Shown here piece after piece: positions 19,755 through 31,050 of a stretch of DNA of 64,000 bases; the stretch's first letter is position 1, and each line of letters starts with the position of its first letter. Where the stretch lies: assembly GCF_040954835.1 (NCBI RefSeq), contig NC_090706.1:29769148-29833147 (forward strand). Direction: 5' to 3'. The notes beneath the pieces were generated by a model. The model was not told the DNA's origin. It saw nothing but the letters and a program-made list of their open reading frames with translations, and did no database searches. A program made the position numbers and the translations under genes. This DNA is from Lepisosteus oculatus. Taxonomy: Eukaryota > Chordata > Actinopteri > Semionotiformes > Lepisosteidae.

Positions 19755-20510
19755 TGGCACGTTCAAAGTGCTTCATTGGCATGACCGATGAATTGTGTTT
19801 CCAAGTGTTTAAACAGTGTTGCCAAGGCAGATATAATTAACACAACATTAATGGCATTTACAGCAAAAACATGTTAGTGCACATTTACATACATCACATA
19901 ATTATGAGACTGGCTCACTGTCTGTCCTGTCCCCTCTGGACAGTCAGGTCTGTCTGGATCACACAGTTTCTATGGCCAGGCTGTGGTCACTGGGCCTGTA
20001 CTTCATCACGGTCTGTATCTCTTTGTTGTCTCTTAACTCAGTCAGATATTAGCTAGTTTGTATGTTCTTTTTAGGGTCCTGCATCATTCCAGTTTATGTT
20101 GTATTTGTATCTGTGTCCCAGTAGGTGAGGTAGTGTGTGTGTCCCAGTGGGTAAGGTAGTGTTGTTTGGGTTGTGTTGTGCTTTGATTGACTTTGATTCA
20201 TGATGTTCTAGCTGTGCTGTCCTGAGGTTGGTTGGTGTCAGTGAGCTTCAGGACCAGCTGTCTGAGGGGGCTCTTCTCTGGGCTCAGCTCTTGGCTCAGC
20301 GGGACCCTGTGGTGGTAGGAGATCTGGTCAGTGTGTTTCAGGTGTAACCAATATTGTATTGCTCTGTCCTGAATATTGATAAGCAATAGGTAGCAGTAGG
20401 TATTTGCCTAATTCAGACCTGTACTCATTGTTAGGTGTTTTTTCCTGTACGTGGAGGATAATTTTACAGAACTCTGTGTGCAGGACTTCTGTGGGGAGTT
20501 TATCCTGTTA
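19755..20510 (-). mobile_element. LINE mosaic: 3' tail, degenerate 66-bp unit and an upstream ORF2 segment
   Basis: On -, 19755-19875 is the LINE tail (CATTGGCATGACCGATGAAT complement). 19918-20005 is one degenerate 66-bp unit. 20190-20510 reads T-E-F-C-K-I-I-L-H-V, then I-Q-D-R-A-I-Q-Y-W-L-H-L and Q-E-L-S-P-E-K-S-P-L. In the intact family, that last block precedes the zinc-knuckle. Here it follows it, so pieces are rearranged or come from two insertions. Confidence 0.7.
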
Positions 20511-20757
20511 TTGGGAGACAGACTCACTTTTTCTCAGGCTGTGACAGGAGGTCGCATACTGGGCTGCCAGTTCAACTGAGTTCCCTCCTCCCTCTCCCAG
20601 TAGGATTGGAACCTGTTCTGATTCTGGCAGGTGTGGGAATTCTGGGATTAGATTTGTAAATTTAGGGAAGAATGTTTGTCTAATCCTAGAGTATTTCTCA
20701 CAGTGCAGTAGGAAGTTCACCTCTGTCTCTACTTCTCCCTGCTGGCAGTGGGAGCAC
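20508..20757 (-). mobile_element. LINE ORF2 zinc-knuckle and C-terminus
   Basis: Reverse strand: [41 protein letters not shown]-type, then A-A-Q-Y and C-H-S-L-R. The best preserved C-terminus in the window. It directly follows (in element sense) the 66-bp array of locus C. Confidence 0.85.
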
Positions 20758-21168
20758 AGCCTGTCCTCTCTGGACAGTCAGGTCTGTCTGTGTCCAGTTT
20801 CTATGGCCAGGCTGCGGTCACTGAGCCTGTCCTCTCTGGACAGTCAGGTCTGTCTGTGTCCAGTTTCTATGGCGAGGCTGCGGTCACTGAGCCTGTCCTC
20901 TCTGGACAGTCAGGTCTGTCTGTGTCCAGTTTCTATGGCCAGGCTGTGGTCACTGAGCCTGTCCTCTCTGGACAGTCAGGTCTGTCTGTGTCCAGTTTCT
21001 ATGGCCAGGCTGTGGTCACTGAGCCTGTCCTCTCTGGACAGTCAGGTCTGTCTGTGTCCAGTTTCTATGGCCAGGCTGTGGTCACTGAGCCTGTCCTCTC
21101 TGGACAGTCAGGTCTGTCTGTGTCCAGTTTCTATGGCCAGGCTGTGGTCACTGAGCCTGTGCTTCAAT
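20757..21168 (-). repeat. 66-bp in-frame repeat within LINE ORF2, locus C, about 6 copies
   Basis: Nearly identical 66-bp units (starts 20761, 20827 and onward). On - they encode the 22-codon L-S-D-H-S-L-A-I-E segment with TGA at the Trp position. On + they give an open 150-codon frame that is only a shadow. Confidence 0.92.
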
Positions 21169-21260
21169 TCAGTTCAATTCAAGGTGCTTTATTAGCATGA
21201 CCAATGGGTACAATCAGTGTATCCAAAGCAAATAGAAATAATAAAATTAACATGAAATAA
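21168..21260 (-). mobile_element. LINE 3' tail fragment
   Basis: TTCAATTCAAGGTGCTTTAT, TAGCATGACCAATGGGTAC and the complement of GTTGCCAAAGC-type sequence. It abuts the 66-bp array. Confidence 0.8.
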
Positions 21261-21267
21261 ACTTAAT

Positions 21268-21515
21268 CTCTCCCCCCTCTCTCCTCTCCCTCCCCTCTCT
21301 CCTCTCTCCCTCCCCTCTATCTCTCTCTCCTCTCTCTCCCTTCTCTCTCTCCCCTCTCTCTCCTCTCTCCTCTCTCCACTCTCTCTCTCCTCTCTCTCCC
21401 CTCTCTCCTCTCTCTCTCCTCTCTCTCCCATCTCTCTCTCCCCTCTCTCCTCTCTCTCCCCTCTCTCCTCTCTCTCCCCTCTCTCTCCTCACTCTCTCCT
21501 CTCTCTCCCTCGGCT
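21268..21515. repeat. CT-rich low-complexity array
   Basis: CTCTCTCCTCTCTCCCCTCTC without a stable period. The reverse strand is GA-rich and open in several frames. Confidence 0.93.
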
Positions 21516-21815
21516 GTGTAACAGGATCTCCCCTGACTGCTTGCTGTTAGTGATGGGGTCCCTGGATGTCCTGTTTCTCAGGCGGCACGTTAAACTCACA
21601 CCATAACGACTCACCAGGGAAACAGGCTGCTGAGGAGTAATCGATACTCACTGGTCTGTTTCAGCTTTCCCACTGCTCTCCCTTGTTCACCCTCTCTCTC
21701 TCCGTCTCTCTCTCTCTCTCTTTCTCTCTCTCTCCGTCTCTCGTTGTGTCACAGAGATCGCAGTGTCGTCCTCTCTCTCACACTCTCGCACACTCACTCT
21801 CACACCCTCTCACTC
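21515..21815. other. Intergenic stretch with short CT tract
   Basis: No gene seen. A CT microsatellite lies at 21690-21745. Confidence 0.45.
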
Positions 21816-21817
21816 TC

Positions 21818-21955
21818 AATTCAATTCAATTCAAGGTGCTTTATTAGCATGACCGATGGGTACAATCAGTGTTGCCAAAGCAAATGAAAGTAATGATATT
21901 TACATGAAACAAAACAAAAAATAGAAGTAAAATAAAATCTACAGACATGTTACAG
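21818..21955 (-). mobile_element. LINE 3' tail and 3' UTR fragment
   Basis: CAATTCAATTCAAGGTGCTT, TATTAGCATGACCGATGGG, TACAATCAGTGTTGCCAAAG, then A-rich 3' UTR. Same tail as at 18190-18250 on the other strand. Confidence 0.82.
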
Positions 21956-22009
21956 ACTCTCTCTCACACTCTCTTCACACATGTTGTGTGTGTGCGAGTG
22001 TGTGTGTGT

Positions 22010-22605
22010 GTGAGTGGGGGTGTGTGGCAGTGGGAGTGGTGTGCTGTGTTACTGGTGGCAGTGGGGTGTTGTGTTACTGGTGGAACTGGGCTGCTGTGTT
22101 ACTGGTGGCAGTGGGGTGTTGTGTTAATGGTGGCAGTGGGAGTGGGGTGCTGTGTTGCTGGTGGCAGTGGGGTGTTGTGTTAATGGTGGCAGTGGGAGTG
22201 GGGTGCTGTGTTGGTGGTGGCAGTGGGAGTGGGGTGCTGTGTTGCTGGTGGCAGTGGGAGTGGTGTGCTGTGTTGCTGGTGGCAGTGGGAGTGGTGTGCT
22301 GTGTTGCTGGTGGCAGTGGGAGTGGGGTGCTGTGTTGCTGGTGGCAGTGGGAGTGGGGTGCTGTGTTACTGGTGGCAGTGGGAGTGGGGTGCTGTGTTGC
22401 TGGTGGCAGTGGTGTGCTGTGTTGCTGGTGGCAGTGGGAGTGGGGTGCTGTGTTGCTGGTGGCAGTGGGAGTGGGGTGCTGTGTTGCTGGTGGCAGTGGT
22501 GTGCTGTGTTGCTGGTGGCAGTGGGAGTGGGGTGCTGTGTTGCTGGTGGCGGTGGCGTGCTGTGTTGCTGGTGGCAGTGGCAGTGGGAGTGGGAGTGGGG
22601 GCAGA
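22010..22605. repeat. 30-bp minisatellite (GTGCTGTGTTGCTGGTGGCAGTGGGAGTGG)
   Basis: About 18 units, 30 bp with deletions of the GTGGGA part. The 30-bp period keeps frames open on both strands (up to 329 codons on -, Gln/His/Pro/Thr-rich), which are artefacts. Confidence 0.92.
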
Positions 22606-23175
22606 GGCCAGAGTGGATTATCCACGCCACGCCCCCCCGCTCCTGGGATCAGACTCAGGAACGCGGGGATGGAGAGCTGCAGCACAGGGAGATGGATGGG
22701 AGCTGTCAGAGAGCGAGAGAGGCAGCAATAAAGACACTCAGAGAGGGGGTGCTGGGCCCCAGGCCATGAGGAGGGAGGGAGCAGACAGGGAGGTGTCCGG
22801 GGTGGGGGGAGGCTGTGCAGTTGCCCCGGGGCAGGGCAGGTGCAACAGCAGGGGGACTGGTGGCTGCACAGTGGGCCCGAGCCCTGAGGGGCCTGCAGGC
22901 CGGCTTGAAGCAGGGGGCCGGAGTATTGATGCTGCCAGCGAGAGGGGCCCTCCGCCTGGTGGCAGCTGGTCCTCCCCCCGCCCCCTCGCCCCCACCCCTG
23001 CTGGCAGGCAGCAGGCAGGGTGAGGAGGTCAAAAGGCAGCCTTTTAGGAGGACAATGAGACACTAAGCGACAAGCAGGTTAATCGGCTTTTATTTGCTGC
23101 CATTAACTCCCCCCTCTGAACAGTGACACTGACACACACCGATCAGGCTGAGCTGCCTGCCTGAGCACAGACACT
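22605..23175. other. GC-rich single-copy sequence, no gene recognised
   Basis: Includes GGTTAATCGGCTTTTATTTG and CCATTAACTCCCCCCTC near 23070-23115, a possible short regulatory element. Frames of 83-108 codons have no recognised domain. Confidence 0.4.
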
Positions 23176-24125
23176 TAATACCCATAATAATACACCCCCA
23201 TATACCCATATTAATACACCCATATACACATAATAATACACCTATATACACATAATAATACACCCATATAGCCATAATAATACACCCCCATATACCCATA
23301 TTAATACACCCCCATATACCCATGATAATACACCCCCATATACACATAATAATACACCCCCATATACCCATATTAATACACCCCCATATACCCATGATAA
23401 TACACCCCCATATACACATAATAATACACCCCCATATACCCATATTAATACACCCCAATTTACCCATAATAATACACCCCCATATACCCATATTAATACA
23501 CCCATATACCCATAATAATACACCCATATACACATAATAAAACACCCCTATATACCAATAATAATACACCCATATACCCATAATAATACACCTATATACC
23601 CATAATAATACACCCCCATATACCCATATTAATACACCCCAATTTACCCATAATAATACACCCATATACCCATATTAATACACCCATATACCCATAATAA
23701 TACACCCATATACACATAATAAAACACCCCTATATACCAATAATAATACACCCATATACCCATAATAATACACCCCCATATACCCATATTAATACACTCA
23801 TATACCCATAATAATACACACATATACACATAATAAAACACCCATATACCCATAACACACTTATATACTGACAATACAAACCCAAAAATAAAAAAATATA
23901 CACCAACTGTATACTCTATACCCATACTCTAAACACATACCCATAATGCACACCTATAAACCCATATTATACACTCCTATACCCATAATATACACTTCCA
24001 TACTTACAATATAGACCCATATACCCCTAAGACACATCCATATACCCATAACATACACTACTATACTCATAATACACAACTATATACCGATAATATACAC
24101 TACTATACTATGAACCCAAATACAT
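23175..24125. repeat. AT-rich minisatellite, about 22-24-bp unit
   Basis: Units of CCCATATACCCATAATAATACAC alternate between ATAATAATACACC and ATATTAATACACC types. After about 23860 the array decays into diverged single copies. Confidence 0.92.
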
Positions 24126-24129
24126 ACCC

Positions 24130-24410
24130 ATGTAAGATAAGACAAGATCACTTTATTGTCCATATTGGCTTGCGTTAGGAATTTGTCTTTTCACAGACCC
24201 CCACTTGCTCTCCATGAGACACACAGACAGGGAGAGAAGCTGGGGGTCAGAGCGCAGGGTCAGTCATTTATATGGCCCCCCTGGAGCAGTTGGGGTTAAG
24301 GGCTTTGCTCAGGGGCCCAACAGAGTGGGATTCCTCTGCCGGCCGCGGGATGTGAACCGGCAACCTTTCAGCCACAGGGCCAGAGCCACAGAGCCAGAGC
24401 TCCACCCATA
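24130..24410. mobile_element. Dispersed fish repeat (CACTTTATTGTCCATATTGG ... GGGCCCAACAG type)
   Basis: TAAGACAAGATCACTTTATTG, GGGTTAAGGGCTTTGCTCAG, GGGGCCCAACAGAGTGGG and GATGTGAACCGGCAACCTTTC are known hallmark words of a repeat common in fish genomes. It lies inside the decayed AT-rich array. Class not assigned. Confidence 0.65.
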
Positions 24411-24599
24411 TAGCCATAGTGCACACCTATATACCCATAATGTATATCTATACACCCCTAATGCACACCTATATACTCCCAGACTGTACTAATCCACTGA
24501 TACAGTGACTCACTCACCCCAGTCTCGTCTTTCCTGCTCCTCTCTCTCGACCCCCCCGCCTCCCGGCAGCGTGAAGCCCAGCCAAGCGTTCAACCATCA

Positions 24600-25045
24600 C
24601 CCAGCCCCGACCGCAGCCCCCCGGCTCGTCCATCCAGCCTGCTGATCGCTGGGGTGTCCCCCTGTCCCCCCTTCAGGCCCGTCTCAGACCCGCACACGCG
24701 CCCTGGTCCATCCAGCCTGCTGATTGCTGGGGTGTCCCCCTGTCCCCCTGTCCCCCCTTCAGGCCCGTCTCAGACCCGCACGCGCGCCCTGGTCCATCCA
24801 GCCTGCTGATCGCTGGGGTGTCCCCCTGTCCCCCTGTCCCCCCTTCAGGCCCGTCTCAGACCCGCACGCGCGCCCTGGTCCATCCAGCCTGCTGATCGCT
24901 GGGGTGTCCCCCTGTCCCCCTGTCCCCCCCTTCAGGCCCGTCTCTGACCCGCACGCGCCCTGGTCCATCCAGCCTGCTGATCGCTGGGGTGTCCCCCTGT
25001 CCCCCTGTCCCCCCTTCAGGCCCGTCTCAGACCCGCATGCGCCGC
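24600..25045. repeat. 85-bp GC-rich minisatellite, 5 copies
   Basis: The unit contains GGTCCATCCAGCCTGCTGAT, CGCTGGGGTGTCCCCCTGTC and TTCAGGCCCGTCTCAGACCC. Unit starts are about 85 bp apart. Confidence 0.9.
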
Positions 25046-26560
25046 AGGCGGGGGCTGCTACTGAAATGCATGATGGGAAGGCGCTGACAGTGTACCTGGT
25101 GGACCGGCTGCTCAAAACAGCCCCCTGACCAGGCACTTTACAGCTGCAAACACGAGCTTTTATGAATCCGCCTGCGGTTCCCAATCCACGTCTTAGATCC
25201 AGCCCAGCCCTCAGTTACGCACCTGAGCTCTTGACTGGCTTGACAACGGAACCGGTCTGGAGGGGCTGCCCAGCTCCTTGGCGTGCTGGGGGTCGGGTTC
25301 AACGGTCCCATGTCACCTGCAGCAGAAAATCCCAATCTTTTTAGCAGAAAAATAGCCTGCCAGTGTCCCAGTGAGGCAGTCTATTGGTCCAAGTAAGGCT
25401 TCCATTAAGGCACTTAAGCTGGGCAGGAGCGCAGAGCCGGAGGTGTAGGGGCCTGCGGGACTGGGACTGGGACTGGGAGTCCGTGCTGTGGAGGCTGTCT
25501 CGTGTCCCCGGGCCTGTCCCCGTTCCTTCGGCTCAGCCTGAGGAGAGCCTGCCAGCAGCCTGTGAGCAGAGCAGGGCTTCCTGTCCGCCATCGAGACACA
25601 AGTTCAGTGCCATCAGGACCCCTGGGGCAGGCGGGCCGCTAACTTCCGAGATTTAGGGATCGTCTGGGGGGAGGGGAGGATTGGAAGACATTTCAGCACT
25701 TGAGGACCTGATTGCTTTATCCTGGAAAGACACCAACCAGCTCCAAAAAGTCTTTTCATTCTTTAGAAATAAAGAATTTCTGAACTGGAGGAACTTCGGA
25801 ACTTCACACACATCTTCGTCTCTCTCCTTTCTTTCTGAAACAAAAAACCTCTGGAAGAGCCGAGTCCGTGATCTCTATACGGAGAGAATCACATTAATGT
25901 CACGTTTCGCCTGCTGTTTGAAACAGAAACGAGTTCGGTGTCTGGTTCTAGTTGTGTGTCTTTTTTTTAACGCAGGGAGATAATCACTACCAACTCAGTC
26001 CGCGGGAGAATTTCTGCGTAATCGTTTTTTTTTTTTTAGAAATATCTTTAAGCGTTTATCTCCGCTCCGCTGGTCTTCACTGCGAAGGGGGAATCAGACC
26101 GCTGACGTCACTGTACCCTCCGAACGTCGGGGCGAATTTCCTCGCGGCGCGGTGACGGCCGGCCTGGCTCGCGCAGCGACTCCCACCCGGAGCCGCTGGG
26201 TCTCGTGTCTCCCTGGCCTGGTTTTACCGAGGTCCCTAGACTTCCCAGCCTCGTGGGAACAAGACGGAGGAACATCTCGATTGTGCGCGTTTGTGTTTGT
26301 TGAGCGAGTCTAGTGTACTACTGGAGTAATCGATTGTACTACTGATTCCTCGGTGCTGTGAAAGTGATGGATTTTCCCTGGTGTCTGTAAAAGCTCTGGA
26401 AAGTCTACTTATTTCTGTCGTGTCCTTTACCCCCTGGATTAATGGGCTGCCTGTGTCAGCAGCAGGAGCAGCAGTAGTCATTGTGACAGTGGGAAGTATT
26501 AGAAGTGGCTGTAGCTGTAGTAATTGTGACAATACTGGTGTGACAGTGTGTCAGTGTACT
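25045..26560. other. Single-copy region, CpG-rich toward 26.1 kb, no confident gene
   Basis: A 100-codon frame at 25681-25983 begins M-E-D-I-S-A-L-E-D-L but has no recognised domain and no splice support. The stretch 25990-26230 is CpG-rich and contains a perfect CRE palindrome TGACGTCA at 26103-26110. It could be a promoter or enhancer of an unannotated transcript. Function unknown. Confidence 0.35.
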
Positions 26561-26564
26561 AGTG

Positions 26565-28345
26565 TGTCAGTGTTCTGACACACTGACCTCTCTGCACTCT
26601 GACATACTGACACACCGGTACACTGACACCACGATAACACAGCACCCTGACAGGCTGACACACCAGTACACTGACACCATGATAACACAGCACCCTGACA
26701 GGCTGACACACCAGTACACTGACACCATGATAACACAGCACCCTGTCAGACTGACACACCAGTACACTGACACCATGATAACACAGCACCCTGTCAGACT
26801 GACACACCAGTACACTGACACCATGATAACACAGCGCCCTGACAGGCTGACAAACCAGTACACAGACACAGCACCCTGACAGGCTGACACACCAGTACAC
26901 TGACACCACGATAACACAGCACCCTGACAGGCTGACACACCGGTACACTGACACCACGATAACACAGCACCCTGACAGGCTGACACACCAGTACACTGAC
27001 ACCACGATAACACAGCACCCTGTCAGACTGACACACCAGTACACTGACACCATGATAACACAGCACCCTGTCAGACTGACACACCAGTACACTGACACCA
27101 CGATAACACAGCACCCTGACAGGCTGACACACCAGTACACTGACACCATGATAACACAGCGCCCTGACAGGCTGACAAACCAGTACACAGACACAGCACC
27201 CTGACAGGCTGACACACCAGTACACTGACACCATGATAACACAGCACCCTGTCAGGCTGACACACCAGTACACTGACACCATGATAACACAGCACCCTGT
27301 CAGACTGACACACCAGTACACTGACACCACGATAACACAGCACCCTGTCAGACTGACACACCAGTACACTGACACCATGATAACACAGCGCCCTGACAGG
27401 CTGACAAACCAGTACACAGACACAGCACCCTGACAGGCTGACACACCAGTACACTGACACCACGATAACACAGCACCCTGACAGGCTGACACACCGGTAC
27501 ACTGACACCACGATAACACAGCACCCTGACAGGCTGACACACCAGTACACTGACACCACGATAACACAGCACCCTGACAGGCTGACACACCGGTACACTG
27601 ACACCACGATAACACAGCACCCTGACAGGCTGACACACCAGTACACTGACACCATGATAACACAGCGCCCTGACAGGCTGACAAACCAGTACACAGACAC
27701 AGCACCCTGACAGGCTGACACACCAGTACACTGACACCATGATAACACAGCACCCTGTCAGGCTGACACACCAGTACACTGACACCATGATAACACAGCA
27801 CCCTGTCAGACTGACACACCAGTACACTGACACCACGATAACACAGCACCCTGACAGGCTGACACACCAGTACATTGACAAACCAGTACACTGACACAGC
27901 ACCCTGACAGGCTGACACACCAGTACACTGACACCATGATAACACAGCACCCTGTCAGGCTGACACACCAGTACACTGACAAACCAGTACACTGACACCA
28001 TGATAACACAGCACCCTGACAGAAAGACACACCAGTACACTGACACCATGATAACACAGCACCCTGTCAGACTGACACACCAGTACACTGACAAACCAGT
28101 ACACTGACACCATGATAACACAGCACCCTGACAGAAAGACACACCAGTACACTGACACTACGATAACACAGCACCCTGACAGGCTGACACACCAGTACAC
28201 TGACACAGCACCCTGTCAGGCTGACACACCAGTACACTGACACTACGATAACACAGCACCCTGTCAGGCTGACACACCAGTACACTGACACCATGATAAC
28301 ACAGCACCCTGTCAGACTGACACACCAGTACACTGACACACTGTC
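26565..28345. repeat. 48-bp minisatellite, about 36 copies
   Basis: The unit CACCCTGACAGGCTGACACA, CCAGTACACTGACACCATGA, TAACACAG has a strict 48-bp period (GATAACAC at 26633 and 26681), with shortened units lacking the middle. Subtypes differ by CACGATAAC/CATGATAAC and GACAGG/GTCAGA and show higher-order blocks. Because 48 is divisible by 3, the - strand has frames up to 383 codons (Cys/Val-rich), which are artefacts. Confidence 0.95.
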
Positions 28346-29370
28346 ACGCCAGCGCGACACCCCCACACTCGGCCTCCTAGGGACACCCTGGCCCACAGGC
28401 AGTGGAGCTGTTGAACCTGATTGCTCCTGGTGATTTCTAGGGTGAGTACATGTAAACTCATATTTACTTTTAAAAAACATCTTGCAACGAGTAACTATTA
28501 AAGCTGTACATTTCCAATACAGTGAAAATTCACCGATCACCACGAGGCATAGCATTTGACCGGCACGATCTCCAGCGAGCGGTCACCCGCGCGGGGTTCA
28601 CACCTCCGCGTCCACAATCACGCCCCGCCCCGCCCCGGGCTCGGAGACTCCGCTCGCCCGGACCCACTCCGGAGCCGTTATTACCTCCGGGAAGGAGGAA
28701 TCAGCAACTAAATAAATAATCACTTTAATCATTCCAACACCCACGAAGAGCGCGCTGTAAACAGCCCGAAATGAAAATTCCGCGCTTCTATTCCCGTGAT
28801 GTCTGAGTGCGGCTCTCCCGTCTCCAGGCTTCATCTCTCTCCCGATTCCGGTGGATATATTTGAAATGGGACCGCCGGGAATATCGCGGAGTTTATTGGT
28901 TTTATTCTCAATCCTCGACTGGTTTCCCCATCGCCTTTCCTATGCGCGGGTCTAATTCGTTCGGAAGGTCAGCGATGATTAAACCTTATTTTGGAAAACG
29001 GGAGTATTAGCTCGCTTCTAAAACACCGCTGCAGAAGAACGTTTCGTGTTAACTCGGTGTGGGTATCCACAACCAGCATCTGTGTTGTTTCATGAGAGAA
29101 AAAAAAAAAGTTTGTTTTCCCCGCATTCCTCCTAACTTCGTGCTGTTTCAAAACCGCGCCGGGAAGCGATGGATCCTGGGATCTGACCCTTGCTCCCCGG
29201 GCCCCGGAGTCTCCGGCGATGCCCTGCGCCCGTCTCTCGGACCCGAGTCGACAGGGAGTGCAGACTGCGCCCACAGCTCGTTTATTTCTGTCCGTTTACG
29301 CGCGATTCGTTTTGATTGATCAAATCTGCCGGGTTGCGCTGCGGACAGACACGATCCCTCGCTTTTCTAT
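28345..29370. other. CpG-rich single-copy region, no gene recognised
   Basis: Unique sequence with CpG-rich parts (28560-28700, 29140-29340) and AT-rich parts (28430-28530). No ORF with a recognised domain. It could hold regulatory elements of TLX3, whose start is 10 kb away, but nothing specific is supported. Confidence 0.35.
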
Positions 29371-29635
29371 CCAGTACAGGGTCGGGGGGGGGGGGGGGTC
29401 TATCCCAGCAAGCAACGGGCGCAAGGCGGGGTTCCCCCTGGACGAGACACCAGGACATCACAGGGCCACACGCATACCCCCACACACTCACACCTGGGCC
29501 AGTTTTCCCAGAAGACAAGTCATCCAGCAGTGAGGCCTTGTCCTGTGGGGTGCACTCAAGCACCCTGAGGAAACTCACCCGAACACGGGAAGAACATATA
29601 AGCTCCACACAGACAGGTCCCCAGCGCTGTCCTCT
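29370..29635. mobile_element. Dispersed fish repeat (TCTATCCCAGCAAGCAACGGGC type)
   Basis: CAGTACAGGGTCGGGGGGGG, TCTATCCCAGCAAGCAACGG, ACGAGACACCAGGACATCAC and GGGAAGAACATATAAGCTCC follow the order of a repeat very common in fish genomes. Several internal deletions. Class not assigned. Confidence 0.65.
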
Positions 29636-29919
29636 GTCTCTGCAGCACCGCCGCGGTCCGGCCCGCTGGTGTCGGCTATAGTCCTGGTGCGGACTATAAT
29701 CACAGGGGATCACTCGGGCCGCAGTCAGAGCTGTGCAAACGCGGGACGAATCGTTACAGCCAGGAAACGGGAGCAGGTGTCTTCTCTTCTGGGGCCTTCG
29801 GTGATTTCTGGACGCTGCACGTGAGGGCAGTGGCAGTGAGAGACCGTCCCCAGACTGTAGCCGAACCGACAGGTGTGAGCGGGCGAGGGACTGAGGGAGA
29901 GGAACCGCGTGAGGCACCA

Positions 29920-31050
29920 TTACATATCCCATTAGGAGCTCTGTGTCCCTTCCATATCCCATTAGGAGCTCTGTGCCCCTTACATATCCCATTAGGAGCT
30001 CTGTGCCATTACATATCCCATTAGGAGCTCTGTGCCCCTTCCATATCCCGTTAGGAGCTCTGTGCCATTACATATCCCATTAGGAGCTCTGTGCCCCTTC
30101 CATATCCCATTAGGAGCTCTGTGCCCATTACATATCCCATTAGGAGCTCTGTGCCCCTTCCATATCCCATTAGGAGCTCTGTGCCCCTTACATATCCCAT
30201 TAGGAGCTCTGTGCCATTACATATCCCATTAGGAGCTCTGTGCCCCTTCCATATCCCGTTAGGAGCTCTGTGCCATTACATATCCCATTAGGAGCTCTGT
30301 GCCCCTTCCATATCCCATTAGGAGCTCTGTGCCCATTACATATCCCATTAGGAGCTCTGTGCCCCTTCCATATCCCATTAGGAGCTCTGTACCATTGCAT
30401 ATCCCATTAGGACCTCAACCATTACATATCCCATTAGGAGCTCTGTGCCCCTTACATATCCCATTAGGAGCTCTGTGCCCTTTACATATCCCATTAGGAG
30501 CTCTTTTCCATCACATGTCCCGTTAGGAGCTCTGTGCCATTACATATCCCATGAGGAGCTCTGTGCCCCTTCCATATCCCATTAGGACCTCTGTACCATT
30601 ACATATCCCATTAGGAGCTCTGTGCCCCTTCCATATCCCATTAGGAGCTCTTTTCCATCACACGTCCCATTAGGAGCTCTGTGCCCATTACATATCCCAT
30701 TAGGAGCTCTGTGCCCCTTCCATATCCCATTAGGAGCTCTTTTCCATCACACGTCCCATTAGGAGCTCTGTGCCCATTACATATCCCATTAGGAGCTCTG
30801 TGCCCCTTACATATCCCATTAGGACCTCTGTACCATTACATATCCCATTAGGAGCTCTGTGCCCCTTCCATATCCCATTAGGAGCTCTGTGCCCCTTCCA
30901 TATCCCATTAGGGGCTCTTTTCCATCACACGTCCCGTTAGGAGCTCTGTGCCATTACATATCCCATTACGAGCTCTGTGCCATTACATATCCCATGAGGA
31001 GCTCTGTACCATGACATCTTCCATTAGGAGCTCTGTGCCATTAATTGTGT
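29920..31050. repeat. 30-bp minisatellite (CATATCCCATTAGGAGCTCTGTGCC), about 37 copies
   Basis: Units alternate CATTACATATCCC and CTTCCATATCCC starts. Each contains GAGCTC. Variants such as TTTTCCATCACACGTCCC recur in blocks, indicating block duplication. Frames of 66-75 codons are artefacts. Confidence 0.95.

Noticed and set aside
22074..23063. 329-codon - strand frame and + frames of 205-271 codons
   Set aside because: Derived from the 30-bp repeat; low-complexity Gln/His/Thr/Pro or Val/Gly/Trp composition.
25681..25983. 100-codon frame in unique sequence
   Set aside because: No recognised domain, no splice sites noted and a low-complexity C-terminus; kept only as a remark.
26565..28345. 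Possible CRISPR-like array
   Set aside because: Units are contiguous with no unique spacers, and the window is clearly eukaryotic.
26559..28555. Long - strand frames up to 383 codons
   Set aside because: Pure 48-bp repeat translation with no stop because 48 is a multiple of 3; no domain.
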